This document shows, one piece after another, positions 15,706 through 25,286 of a stretch of 64,000 bases of DNA (positions within the stretch are counted from its first letter, which is position 1; each line of letters starts with the position of its first letter). Origin of the DNA: DASTFY01 sp963769115 (GTDB lineage: Bacteria > Actinomycetota > Acidimicrobiia > Acidimicrobiales > Ilumatobacteraceae); contig CAVYKN010000013.1 of NCBI GenBank assembly GCA_963769115.1, forward strand, positions 29,298-93,297, read 5' to 3'. The notes beneath the pieces were generated by a model that was given only the letters and a program-made list of their open reading frames with translations, was not told where the DNA came from and searched no databases. Made by a program: the position numbers and the translations under genes.

Positions 15706-17082
15706 ATGGCGTCGTATCCGAAGCACATCAATCACGAACTCAGCCCAATGGCGTGTCCCGCGAGTCTCGACGCCGTCGACCTGTTCGGCGATGGCGCGCA
15801 GGAGCACTGGTACGAGGCGTACGAGATCCTGCACCGCGAGGCCCCGGTTCTGCGCATCGAGGGCGGTGGCCTGACGCCCGGGACCGATGCGTTCGTGCTC
15901 ACCAAGCACGCCGACGTCTCCCGCGTGGTCAAGGATCCCGAGCGGTTCCCGAGCCTGACGCAAGTGCGAGTTGGTGGCTACGCCGGCCAGGGCCTGTCAG
16001 CGGAGCAGACCTACGCCACGTACCACAACTTGATGTACGCGGCGATGGTGTCGTTGCGCCCGACGCAAGCGCTCTACACCCGGCACCGCAAGGAGCTCAC
16101 CGACCCGTGGGTCGGGCCGGGGGCGCTGCGCCACCGGGACATGATCACCAAGCACGCGAACGACCTGGTCGATGAGTGGATCGGCCAGGGCATGGTCGAG
16201 TTCATCAGCCGATTCGCGCGGCCGCTGCCCCAGCGCGTCATGGCGTCCCTTCTCGGGTTTCCCCTCGAAGACATCCCGCAGCTCGCCCGATGGGGCGATG
16301 CCGTCGTCACGCCGTTCGTTCACGGAACCGGGCTCACGCACGAGCTCACCCCCGAGCAGACGACGGACATGCTCGCTCGCCTCGACGGCTTCCAGGACTA
16401 CATCTACGAACACGTACGTGCGAAGCGCCTGGACCCCCAGGACGACATGGTCAGCTTCCTGTGCGAAGTCCACTACGGGGCGCTCGACCGCCAGCTCACC
16501 GACCTCGAGATCGCCGGGATCGTGCACGCGATGATCATCGGCGGTCTCGAGACGACGCAATACGCGCTCGAGGAGCAGGCCCAGCTGCTGTGCGAGCATC
16601 CCGGCCTGTTCGAGCAGTTGCGCCACGATCGAGCGAAGGTGCGTTCGTTCACCGAAGAAGGGATGCGGATGCGCTCGCCCACTCACGGGCTCTCGACGCG
16701 CGCCACCTCTCAGGACGAGGTCTTCCAGGGCGTCGAGGTGCCGGCGGGCTCGTTGCTGCACCTGCGGTTCGGTGCGGCCAACGTCGACGAGGAGGAGTTC
16801 GCCTGCCCGTTCGATCTCGACCTCGACAGGGCCGGGCTCACCCGCCACGTTGCGTTCTCCACGGGTCCACGGGTGTGTCCCGGGGCCAACCTGTCGCGTG
16901 TGGAGCAGCAGATCGCCTGGGGTGTGCTGCTGGACCGGCTCGAGTCGATCGAGTACGGCGACGGCAACGACTGGTTGCACCAGCCAGGGATCATGCTCGG
17001 CACGCTGAAGCTGAACCTCCAGTTCACCAAGGCGGAAACGCCGCTGTCACTCGGAACTGGTCGAACGACCAGCACTGCTTGA
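15706..17082 (+). CDS. Cytochrome P450
   Basis: Haem-thiolate monooxygenase, 458 residues, soluble (no membrane anchor), as for bacterial class I P450s that need ferredoxin and ferredoxin reductase. The I-helix oxygen-binding motif is IIGGLETTQ. A candidate ExxR is EGMR near SFTEEGMRMRSP, and the haem signature is FSTGPRVCPG with the axial Cys at residue 391. ATG 15706 is chosen, although an in-frame ATG at 15688 is possible. No ferredoxin gene is adjacent. It is convergent with a fatty-acid desaturase, 22 bp between stops. Substrate unknown. Confidence 0.93.
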   Translation: MASYPKHINHELSPMACPASLDAVDLFGDGAQEHWYEAYEILHREAPVLRIEGGGLTPGTDAFVLTKHADVSRVVKDPERFPSLTQVRVGGYAGQGLSAEQTYATYHNLMYAAMVSLRPTQALYTRHRKELTDPWVGPGALRHRDMITKHANDLVDEWIGQGMVEFISRFARPLPQRVMASLLGFPLEDIPQLARWGDAVVTPFVHGTGLTHELTPEQTTDMLARLDGFQDYIYEHVRAKRLDPQDDMVSFLCEVHYGALDRQLTDLEIAGIVHAMIIGGLETTQYALEEQAQLLCEHPGLFEQLRHDRAKVRSFTEEGMRMRSPTHGLSTRATSQDEVFQGVEVPAGSLLHLRFGAANVDEEEFACPFDLDLDRAGLTRHVAFSTGPRVCPGANLSRVEQQIAWGVLLDRLESIEYGDGNDWLHQPGIMLGTLKLNLQFTKAETPLSLGTGRTTSTA

Positions 17083-17104
17083 GAACACACCGTCTCCTGC
17101 GTAC

Positions 17105-18127
17105 CTAGCGCACGCCCTCGATCGCCGCGCGTCCTTCGCTCGACCGCGCCTTCTTCATCTCGAGCGCACGTGCCCTCCCGCGCGCAATCGTCGTGGCGGA
17201 TGCCCGGCGCGTCTTGCTGACGAGACCGATTCGGCTCAGGCTCCAGATCAACCACTTGCCCGGGTCGTACTGCCACCAGTGCACAGCGTTGCGATAGTCG
17301 TACGGGAAGCAATGGTGAAAGCTGTGATAACCCTCGCCGAAGGTCACCATGGCCGTCACAACGCTGTCCCGGGCCGACACGTCGGTGCCGTAGACCGGCC
17401 TGCCGATGGCATGGGCCAGCGAGTTCACGCAGAACGTCGATTGCAGCATCACGGCGCCGCGCAGAAGGCCAGCGACGAGGAGTCCACCCCACGGATCCCC
17501 CCAGAGAGACGCAATGGCCACCGGGACGACGAGCCCGACGCCGATCGCCACCGTCCGGTAGAAGCGGTGCTGCAGTCGCATGCTGCGCAGCTCATAGAGA
17601 TCGGTCAGGCGGGAGACATCGGCCGATGCCTCCCGAAGGTGGAACAGCCAGCCCACGTGCACCCACCACCAGCCCCGGGCCACCGCGTGGGGGTCTCCCG
17701 GGCCGTCCGTGTCGGCGTGATGGGCGCGGTGGTCTGCGCTCCACGTGAGGGCGGAGCTCTGGAACGCCGCCGCGCCGAACACCAGGAAGAACCAGCGGAC
17801 CGCAGCGCTGGCCCGATAGGTGCGATGGGCGAAGAGCCGGTGGTACCCCGCCGTGATCGAAAGGCCACACAGCGTGTACAGCGTCACGGCCAGGACGATG
17901 GTCCGAAGCGACGGGTGGCGCACCAGGTGGATGATCCCCGCCAGGGCGCCCAGATGGATGAGGCCCAGCCCGACGACGTTCGTCCAGTAGATGCCATCGG
18001 ATACCGACGGGACCGGAGCATCGGGACCCTTGGTGTTCTGGGAGTGGCTGACGGCTCGGCCCACCGATTCGGTGCCGACCTCACCCGGGGCCGGGCGCGT
18101 CCCAGCCGTCTGACAACTGCTCGTCAT
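17105..18127 (-). CDS. Membrane fatty-acid (acyl-CoA) desaturase
   Basis: Di-iron membrane desaturase of the stearoyl-CoA delta-9 type, 340 residues. The three histidine boxes are intact: HRLFAH, HRAHH and HSFHH (in FGEGYHSFHHCFP). Hydrophobic pairs flank them (IYWTNVVGLGLIHLGALAG, RTIVLAVTLYTLCGL, AVRWFFLVFGAAAF, TVAIGVGLVVPVAIASL). ATG 18127 is used because the upstream in-frame residues are poorly protein-like. It probably inserts a cis double bond into membrane acyl chains. Electron donor genes are not adjacent. Confidence 0.92.
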   Translation of the reverse strand: MTSSCQTAGTRPAPGEVGTESVGRAVSHSQNTKGPDAPVPSVSDGIYWTNVVGLGLIHLGALAGIIHLVRHPSLRTIVLAVTLYTLCGLSITAGYHRLFAHRTYRASAAVRWFFLVFGAAAFQSSALTWSADHRAHHADTDGPGDPHAVARGWWWVHVGWLFHLREASADVSRLTDLYELRSMRLQHRFYRTVAIGVGLVVPVAIASLWGDPWGGLLVAGLLRGAVMLQSTFCVNSLAHAIGRPVYGTDVSARDSVVTAMVTFGEGYHSFHHCFPYDYRNAVHWWQYDPGKWLIWSLSRIGLVSKTRRASATTIARGRARALEMKKARSSEGRAAIEGVR

Positions 18128-18267
18128 GATGCCGCATCGCCCATCGATGCCTCGCTCTCTCTCGACGGAAGGAAGCGGGGCGGGGGCTTGGCTCAGCGTC
18201 AACCGTGGGTATTCGTTCGTCTTCAGGCTACGGCGTCAGGGCCTCGCGACCGTGCCTGACGTCGGAT

Positions 18268-19044
18268 TCATCGCTTCGTGCCGATGTAGCCGAACAGCTG
18301 GATCTCGCCGCGCAGTGGCAGACCGTCGACGACGTGCTCGCGTGCCAGCTCGGCGGCGCGGGTCAGGAAGACGTCCTCGCCGATGTTCTGCATGGCTTCG
18401 TAGGAAGGTCCGGTCGACGCGATCCCCCTTGCGTACGTCTCAGGATCGGCGTACTCGAAGGCGACCGGCACGACGAAGCGCTCCTCGGGTTCGAAGCCGC
18501 TGTCCCGCAGGAAGGCCTCACCGACGCCCGGGCGACCGAGGTACACCATGTCGGCCTGGTGGTCGACCTTCTCGGTCGTCGCCCAGCGGAACGGCGCGAA
18601 CATCCACGCGCCAGGGGACTTCTTGACGTCACCCCACACCGTCATCGCGAACCGGCCGCCCGTCCGCAGGACCCGGCGGATCTCCGCCATCGCTCCTGGG
18701 GTCGTGCCCCAGATGCCACGGAAGCTCGTCGCCACGGCGAAGGTCGCATCATCCCAGGGCAGGGCGTTCATGTCGCCGACTTGGATGTCGCTCTCAGGGT
18801 TCCGGTATCGGGCGATCGCCACCAGCCGCGGCGACGCGTCGATCCCGCTGCACCGCGCGCCGCGCATCCGGGCCAGCTCGATGGCCAACCCCGATCCGCA
18901 CGCAACATCGAGCACTCGATCCTCGTCACCCAGGCGGAGACGTGAGTGCATGAAGACGTATTCGCGGCAGCTGCTGGGCTCGGCCAGGGTTGCGAAGTCG
19001 ACCGCCTTGCGTCCCCATCCCTCGTCCACCATCTCCCAGCTCAT
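18268..19044 (-). CDS. Class I SAM-dependent methyltransferase
   Basis: 258 residues, Methyltransf_11/25-like Rossmann fold. Motif I VLDVACGSGLAIELA, the acidic end of beta-2 in CSGIDASPRLVAIA, motif at VGDMNALPWDDATFAV, then MAEIRRVLRTGGRFAMTVWG. It lies 13 nt downstream of the Ppx-like gene on the same strand, so it is probably in its operon. The acceptor (small molecule or lipid) is not identifiable. Confidence 0.9.
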   Translation of the reverse strand: MSWEMVDEGWGRKAVDFATLAEPSSCREYVFMHSRLRLGDEDRVLDVACGSGLAIELARMRGARCSGIDASPRLVAIARYRNPESDIQVGDMNALPWDDATFAVATSFRGIWGTTPGAMAEIRRVLRTGGRFAMTVWGDVKKSPGAWMFAPFRWATTEKVDHQADMVYLGRPGVGEAFLRDSGFEPEERFVVPVAFEYADPETYARGIASTGPSYEAMQNIGEDVFLTRAAELAREHVVDGLPLRGEIQLFGYIGTKR

Positions 19045-19057
19045 GGCCCCAGCGCAC

Positions 19058-20564
19058 CTACGCGCCGAAGCGCTCGGCGAGCAGGCCGTGGCGTAGGGCC
19101 CGGTCGCTGACCGTCAGCGAGGCCTGACCGAGCTTGTCCATGACGACGCGGACGATGCACGCCCCGGCCAGGATCACGTCGGCTCGTTTGGGCTGCAGCC
19201 CGACGATCGAGCGTCGATCCTCCGTGTCGAGCGTACGGTAGAGCTCGATCTGCCGATCGATCTCAGACGCGGTCCAGCACCGCGCCCTGCACCCGATCGG
19301 GGTCGTACGGCGACAGGTCGAGGCTCACCGCCGTGAGGTTGGTGATGGCGCCGCCCATCCCCACCAGCCGCTCCGGCGGGGGGCGGTCGTCCAGGCGGGC
19401 GAGGTCGGCGGCGATGGCGTCGAGCGCCGCCTGCAGTTCGTCGGTCGACACGGCGCGGTCGAGGCCGAAGCGCTCCGTGAACCGCACCGCCCCGACGTCG
19501 ACGCTGAAACGCTCGGACACCTCGGCGCCGTGGCCGAACGTGACCTGCGTGCTGCCGCCGCCCGTGTCGAACACGACCATCGACCCGTCGAACGCTGGGA
19601 GACCGGCCCGGACGGCCAGATAGGCCAGGCGGCTCTCCTCCTCGCCGGAGATCACGTCGATCCGGATGCCGGTCGCCTCCTCGATCGCGGCCACGACCTC
19701 GGCGCCGTTCCCGGCGCTGCGCAGGATCGCCGTGCCGACCGCGGCGATGGCCCGGACGTGGAGGTCGCGCGCTTCATCGGCCATCGCGCCCACGGCAGTC
19801 GTCGCGCGGTCGATGGCTTCCTGCGCGATCGTCCCGGACTCGGCCGCACCCTCCCCCAACCGCGTGATCTCCGCCCGATCGACGAGCGAGGTCCAGGTGC
19901 CGTCGTCCTCCCGCTGGCCGACGTGGAACTTGATCGAGTTCGTGCCGCAGTCGATCACGGCGTACCGCGGTCGCTCCCGGTCCACGAGGGCCCGGAGCCC
20001 CGCGGGGAAGCTGGTGTTCACCAGCTCTCGCAATCCGAGCGCCTCCACGGCAGCCAGGACGGCGGCCTGGTCCTCGAGCTCGACGGCGATGGTGCGGGTG
20101 CTGGCGCCGTCGACCGCGATGTCCGACAGCTCCCCCTTGCAACCGTGGATGATGTAGCGGGTCCGGCGCTTGTGGACCGGAACGGCGCGGAGCACCGGCG
20201 ACGGCTCGATGAGCTCCTCGACGAACTGCTCGAGCGTGTAGGCGTCCCTCGACAGCGGCGGATGGGGCTGCCGGAGCGCCTCGAACGTCGTGGCGACGTC
20301 GGCCCGCGACAGCGGGAAGGGCGCCTTCAGCACCGGCTCCCACCGCTGGAGACCGGCACGGTCGACCTCGCGGAGCACCTTGATGTCCAGGAGCCCGTCC
20401 CGGACCTTCACGTTCTCGCCGTCGGGCGACAGGAGGTACAGCTCGTCGCTCTCCTCGACCCCGCTCGATGGCAGCGCCTCGATGGAGTCGTCCGCGTCAC
20501 CGAAGTCGCGGCCGAACGTCCGCCACTCCCAACGGGGGATGATCGCGGTCGGCGGGTCAGCCAT
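19058..20564 (-). CDS. CYTH-like domain fused to Ppx/GppA phosphatase, one frameshift
   Basis: About 501 residues after correction. Residues 10-195 look like a degenerate CYTH/triphosphate-tunnel domain (RWEWRTFG, VKVRDGLLDIKVLR, STRTIAVELEDQ, NTSFPAGLRALV). Residues 200 onward are a Ppx/GppA phosphatase of the ASKHA fold: YAVIDCGTNSIKFHVG, SGEEESRLAYLAV with the catalytic Glu, VFDTGGGSTQVTFG, VGMGGAITNL. Near 19,262-19,268 the frame ends early (LDRV stop), while the next frame carries the expected tail EIDRQIELYRTLD ... RHGLLAERFGA to TAG at 19058-19060. Family role: removing phosphate from polyphosphate or (p)ppGpp. A candidate leaderless promoter precedes the ATG. Confidence 0.85.
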
Positions 20565-20571
20565 CGGCGCG

Positions 20572-20577
20572 ACCGTA
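20572..20577 (-). promoter_or_regulatory. Candidate -10 box for the CYTH-Ppx gene
   Basis: Minus-strand TACGGT, 7 nt before ATG 20564, with no Shine-Dalgarno: leaderless-type start. Confidence 0.4.
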
Positions 20578-20618
20578 GTGGTCGCCGCGACCGGCCGCCC
20601 CCAGGACGCGCGCCGCGA

Positions 20619-20945
20619 CTACGTGCCGGGCGCTCGGTAAGCGATCTCGCCGGCCTTGCGCAACGCGTCGATCGTCTCCTCGACGGTCAGGAGGACCGTC
20701 GTCTCGATCGAGCTGAGCGCGCCGCCCCCGCCGATCGCCAGCGCCACCGCGGCCATGGACACGTTGTCGGGGGCTTCCCAGAGGTTGTACCCGTCGTGCT
20801 CGCCGAAGGCGTACCAGAACCCATGGAGCTTCCCGCCGACGGACTCGATGTACTCCTGCGCGGCCTTACGGCGGTCCTCCGGGTTGGCGATCAGCCGTTT
20901 CCACGTCTCGGGCGTGTAGCTGAACCTCGTCAGGTAGAGCGCCAT
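20619..20945 (-). CDS. GYD domain protein
   Basis: Small stand-alone ferredoxin-like-fold protein, 108 residues. The signature is FGEHDGYNLWEAPDN in the middle, preceded by ALYLTRFSYTPETWKRL. ATG 20945 is preferred over GTG 20951 because GGAAGGAG lies 5 nt before the ATG. Family members often sit beside metabolic genes; the function is not established. It is upstream of the CYTH-Ppx gene on the same strand, separated by 54 bp that contain a candidate promoter. Confidence 0.85.
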   Translation of the reverse strand: MALYLTRFSYTPETWKRLIANPEDRRKAAQEYIESVGGKLHGFWYAFGEHDGYNLWEAPDNVSMAAVALAIGGGGALSSIETTVLLTVEETIDALRKAGEIAYRAPGT

Positions 20946-21607
20946 CGTCACTCCTTCCGATCACGACCCGGGCGAGTCGTCGTACAACGAAGTATTGCCC
21001 GATCGGCGAGGCCCGTTGACCCGGCGTCGAACGAGCGGGACCAGGATTGACAGCCGTGCCTAGCTTCCGGCAAACGGCGAGGTAATTGAGGAGGGGCGGG
21101 ATGCGGAGCTCGATCGGGCGACGGTTGGTGGTGTTCGTCGCGGTGGCGGCGACGCTGGACTGGTGGCGATGCTCGACCCGCGGGCCGAGGTGCTGAGCGC
21201 TCGACCGCAGTGACGCGGACGTCTGGACGGACGACTCATGAGTCGACGCCAACCGTGGCGGTGGAGCGTGTCTGCGGAGGACCCGCTAGTGACAAGGTCT
21301 TCTACCATCACGCGTTCGACGAGCAAGAATTCGAGTGAATGCGAGTCACGTGAGGGCGAAGGGGAAAGACTCGCTTCCCTGCGGTGCAGCCGCTGGCGGG
21401 TGAGTCCGGGTGACGCCGAGCGGAGTACTTCCAGATCCTGCGGTGGCAGAGATCATCGCTCCGCTACGGCACGGTGATCACGTCGTGGTGACGTCGTTCG
21501 CCTACGCCGGCGGCTTCGCCGGCACGAACACCTACACGCTGCACGTCGGCTGACGCGGCGACGGCAAAGCGTCCCGCCTGACCGCCGAGGGGTGGGACAA
21601 TTGGCGT
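20946..21607. other. Intergenic region, mostly without recognisable genes
   Basis: About 660 bp. The only protein-like stretch is a 47-codon frame at 21410-21553 (listed separately). No RNA gene, hairpin-T-run terminator or clear promoter was identified. Confidence 0.5.
21410..21553 (+). CDS. Possible short ORF or C-terminal remnant
   Basis: GTG 21410 to TGA 21551-21553, 47 codons, ending in HVVVTSFAYAGGFAGTNTYTLHVG. The beta-rich, aromatic composition looks like the end of an extracellular domain rather than random frame noise. There is no good ribosome-binding site and the frame closes just upstream, so it may be a remnant. Family unknown. Confidence 0.2.
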   Translation: MTPSGVLPDPAVAEIIAPLRHGDHVVVTSFAYAGGFAGTNTYTLHVG

Positions 21608-24239
21608 GTGGGGCCGCCGACGGGCACGGTGTCGTTCCTCTTCACGGACGTCGAGAGTTCGACGCGGCAGTGGGACGCCACCCTGGCGAGATGGCATCCG
21701 CGATGGCGCGGCACGACGACATCGTCCGGACGGGCATCGAGCGCTCGCCGCGGCTACGTCTTCTCGACCTCGGGTGACGGATTCGCAGCGGCGTTCTGGA
21801 CACCGGATGAGGCGGTTCGGCGGCCACCGACATCCAGTCATCGCTCGCGTCAGAACCGTGGCCGTCGCCGGTCGTCATCGCCGTGCGCATGGGCGTTCAC
21901 ACGGGCACAGCCGATGAGCGGGACGGTGACTACTTCGGTCCGACGCTGAACCGGGCTGCCCGGCTGATGTCGGCAGCGAACGCCGGTCAGGTGCTGCTCT
22001 CGTCGGTGACAGCGCAACTGCTCGGACAGCTGATGCGCTCGATCTGGGTGAGCAGCGGCTGAAGGACCTGGCGGCGCCGGAGCGGGTCTTCCAAGTGGGC
22101 AGCCAGCCGTTTCCGCCGCTGCGCTCGTCGGGATCGGCGAGCATTCGCCTGCCGGAGTGGGATACGCGGTTCTGGGGACGCCGGGCGGAGATGGACGCGC
22201 TCGCCGGCGGGTCGTGGAGCACCGCGTCGTCGTTCTGACGGGACCTGGTGGGCTGGGGAAGACCGTCTGGCGGCCCACGTCGCGCAGCAATTGGTCGACG
22301 AGTTTCCCGACGGCATCTACTTCATAGGGCTGGCCGGCATCAGTGCCGAGGCGACGGACAACGCCATCGCCGACGGTATCGGGGTGCGACGCGAGCCGGA
22401 TCGCTCCGTCTTGGAGAGCGTCATCGCATGGCTCGGGGACCGCAGGGTGCTCCTCGTCCTGGACAACTGTGAAGAGGTGGTCCTCGCTGCTCGCGAGAGC
22501 GGTCGAGCCGCTCGTGCGCCACTGCCCGCAGGCCCACCTGCTGGTCACGAGCCGAGTGCCGCTCGGAGTGGCCGGCGAGGTCAGGATGCCGCTTCGACCA
22601 CTGGATCAGGCTCGCCGCCGTCGACCTCTTCGTCGATCGTGTGGCCCTCGCAGGCCGGGAGATCGACCGGGATCCTGCGGCCGGTGCCCTCGAGGAGCTC
22701 TGCCGGCGTCTGGACGGCGTACCTCTCCTGCTGGAGCTGGCGGCAGCCCGATGCCGGACGCTGACACCGCAGGAGCTCCTCATCCGGCTCGAACGAACGC
22801 CCGAGGTCCTCACTGACGCCACGGGCGTCTTCGACGAGCGCCATCGTGACCTGGACCGACTCATCGAGTGGTCATGGCACGAGTTGTCGCCGACCGCCCG
22901 ACGGTGCTCGCACGCCTGACGGTGATGATCGGCGGCTTCACGGTCGATGCCGCGAGGCCGTGGCCTCGGATGACGAGGTCCACGCCCTCGACGTCGTCGG
23001 GCGCTCGAGGAGCTCGAGGAGTCGGGGCTCATGATCCAGGAGGTGACGGACTTCGAGGTCCGGCACCGTCTGCTGGAACCGATCAGGCAGCGTGTCGCCG
23101 CCCTCAGCAGTGACGCAGAGCGCCTCCAGTCCGAGCGCCGCCATGCGCGGTGGTTCGTCGACGTTGCCGGAGCAGTCGGGCGGGGCGCCGAGGGTCCCGA
23201 CTTCGGTCGCTGGGCCGATCTCGTCGAGCGCGACTTCCCGAACTTCCGCCAGGCCCACCGTCACCTGTGCGACGAGGGCGATGTCGAGGCCGCGGTGGCA
23301 ATCATCGGTGGCCTCAGCCTGGTGTGTCGGGAGCGAGGCATCATGGAGCTCGCCGACTGGTGCGATGCCACCATCCCTCTGGTCCGGGGACCGTAATGAC
23401 GAGGTCGAGCTGGCCTGCTCGTCGGCGGCTGTCGCTTCTGGCTATTCCAGAAGCGGGGTACGGACCTCGACGGAGGCGGCGGCGCGCATGTCGTCGGTCG
23501 ACGGCGCCGCCATGGAACACTAGCTGTACCTGCAGACGGTGGCTGTCGAGGCGTCGCTCGACCCCGCGAGATGGACCGATGCCGATCGCGCAGCTCGAGG
23601 ATCTGCTCGCCAGGTACGGCGACGACACCAGCTGGGCAAGCGCTGAGGTCGCGGTGCTATCCTCGTGCTCCTCGGCGGCGCTCGACGGTACTGCTGTCGA
23701 TCCCATCGCGCGTCGGCTGGCCAGCCCTGTCTTCTCGGCTCGACTGGCCTTCTACCGGAGCGTGACGCACTACCTGCACGACGAGGACCGTGTCGCCGCG
23801 CGCTGGTGGCAGAGGCGCTCTCCCTCGCCCGCTCGGCGGGTGCGACGGTCCAGGTCGCGAACAACCTGATGGCGCTCGGAGGTTGGCGAGCTCGCTTGCC
23901 GGAGGCCACGACGCGTGACGTCTTCGGCCCGCTGCTGGAGTCCGTCGAGCTGTGGGAGCGGTTGCGCATCCCGTGGGGGCGCGTGCTGGTGCTCGAGGAG
24001 ATCGCGCAGGCGCTCGCCATCCGAGGCCATCCGGAGCAGGCTGTCGTGCTCTTCGCCGCAGTCGACGCTGGCGAGGTGCAGGCTCCCGCCAAGGTCGGCC
24101 GCGAGCGCCGCGCCGGACCTCACCTGAGCGGCATCGACGAGGACGACCTCGTCCGAGTGGCGAACCCGTGGGACCACGCTGACGATCGACCAGGCGATGG
24201 CTCTCGCCCGCGACGCGGTCGGTCGCGCTTCTGGCCTGA
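21608..24239 (+). pseudogene. Adenylate-cyclase-domain / AAA (NB-ARC-like) ATPase / TPR regulator, broken
   Basis: Pieces of one large regulator (about 870 residues) appear in order in alternating frames. First a class III cyclase domain (GTVSFLFTDVESSTRQWD, YVFSTSGDGFAAAFW, then MGVHTGTADERDGDYFGPTLNRAA). Then an STAND-type ATPase (VVLTGPGGLGKT, FPDGIYFIGLAGI, RRVLLVLDNCEEV, LLVTSRVPL, LCRRLDGVPLLLELAAAR), the winged-helix region (LDRLIEWSWHELSPTARR) and a helical-repeat C-terminus ending DQAMALARDAVGRASGL at TGA 24237-24239. At least eight frame changes and an in-frame TAG at 23521-23523 (expected Glu in EHELYLQ) interrupt it. In the family, such proteins are transcription regulators with a LuxR-type end or signalling ATPases; no HTH is seen here. 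Confidence 0.7.
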
Positions 24240-24242
24240 GGC

Positions 24243-25286
24243 TCAGCCCCCGCCCTCGGCCAGGATCTGCTCGGCCTCGGCGACGATGGCCCGCACGATG
24301 TCGCCGGCCGGGCGGATGTCGTGGATCCCCTCGACGGCCTGGCCGGCCGGCATCATGCCCTGCTCGACGTCGCCCTCCTGGTAGCCGCTCTCGACCCGGA
24401 CGCCGGCCACCGCGTACTGAGCCGGGAACGGCTCGATCTCGTCCACGCGCTGCGCCCACTCCCTGGTCCACTCGTTCTGCAGCGTCCGCAACGGCTTGCC
24501 GGTGTAGGCCCGGCTGATGACGGCGTCCCTGCTCGCGCTGTCGATCACCCGCTGCTTGTAGGCGGGATGTCCGTAGGCCTCGGTGGTGGCGATGAAGCGG
24601 GTGCCCATCCACACGCCCTGGGCGCCGAGGCAGCGCACGGCGGCCAGACCGCGCCCGTCGACGATGCCGCCTGCGGCCAGGACGGGCGCCTCCACGGCGT
24701 CGACCACGGACGGCATGAGGACCAGGGTGCCGACGTAGCCGGTGTGGCCGCCCCCCTCGGTGCCCTGGGCGACGATGAAGTCGCTCCGGCCCGGTCGGCC
24801 TGCACGGCGCGGGACACGGAGCCGACGAGCGCCATGACCTTGATGTCGCGCTCGCGGCAAGCGGCCACGAACCAGTCGGGCACGTCGAACGTGAGGACCA
24901 CCGCCGCCGGCCGCTCGTCGAGCACGGCCTCGACCTGGTCGTGCACAGGCACCGGGGGTGAGCATCGGCTCGACGCCGCGCAGCGCATCGCGATCGGCGG
25001 GGGAGAGGGCCTCCCACCGGCGCCGCACCGGTTCCCACGATTCGACGTCGTCCTGGACCAGCGACGGGGGCACGAGCAGGTTCACGGCGAACGGCCGGCT
25101 GGTGGCGCGGCGGACGGCCCGCACCTCGTCCCGCAGGGCGTCGGCGAAGTAGCTCACCCCGCCCAGGCAGCCCATGGCGCCGGCCTCGCTCACCGCGGCC
25201 ACGAGCGGCGCCTGGGCGACGCGGGCCATGCCCGCCGAGACGATCGGGTGGGTGATGCCGAACTGCTCGGTGAGCGCGGTCCTCAC
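24243..25286 (-). CDS. Nitronate monooxygenase / 2-nitropropane-dioxygenase-type flavoenzyme, frameshifted
   Basis: FMN-dependent TIM-barrel enzyme, about 346 residues when two indels (near 24,955 and 24,790) are corrected. It opens VRTALTEQFGITHPIVSAGMARVAQAPL and AVSEAGAMGCLGG; the FMN/phosphate motif is VAQGTEGGGHTG followed by PVLAAGGIVDGRGLAA and GAQGVWMGTRFIAT. The family oxidises nitronates, but many members act on other substrates. GTG 25286 overlaps the nitrilase stop by 4 bp, making it the last gene of the leftward operon. Confidence 0.85.
   Translation of the reverse strand: MRTALTEQFGITHPIVSAGMARVAQAPLVAAVSEAGAMGCLGGVSYFADALRDEVRAVRRATSRPFAVNLLVPPSLVQDDVESWEPVRRRWEALSPADRDALRGVEPMLTPGACARPGRGRARRAAGGGGPHVRRARLVRGRLPRARHQGHGARRLRVPRRAGRPGRSDFIVAQGTEGGGHTGYVGTLVLMPSVVDAVEAPVLAAGGIVDGRGLAAVRCLGAQGVWMGTRFIATTEAYGHPAYKQRVIDSASRDAVISRAYTGKPLRTLQNEWTREWAQRVDEIEPFPAQYAVAGVRVESGYQEGDVEQGMMPAGQAVEGIHDIRPAGDIVRAIVAEAEQILAEGGG

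Noticed and set aside
15354..15963. Minus-strand frames containing GTIRTCDRRIEV and DSNVRPSD
   Set aside because: Same artefact, antisense to the tRNA-like remnant; in fact it helped confirm that sequence. An integrase C-terminus was considered for the rest of the frame but no catalytic motif is present.
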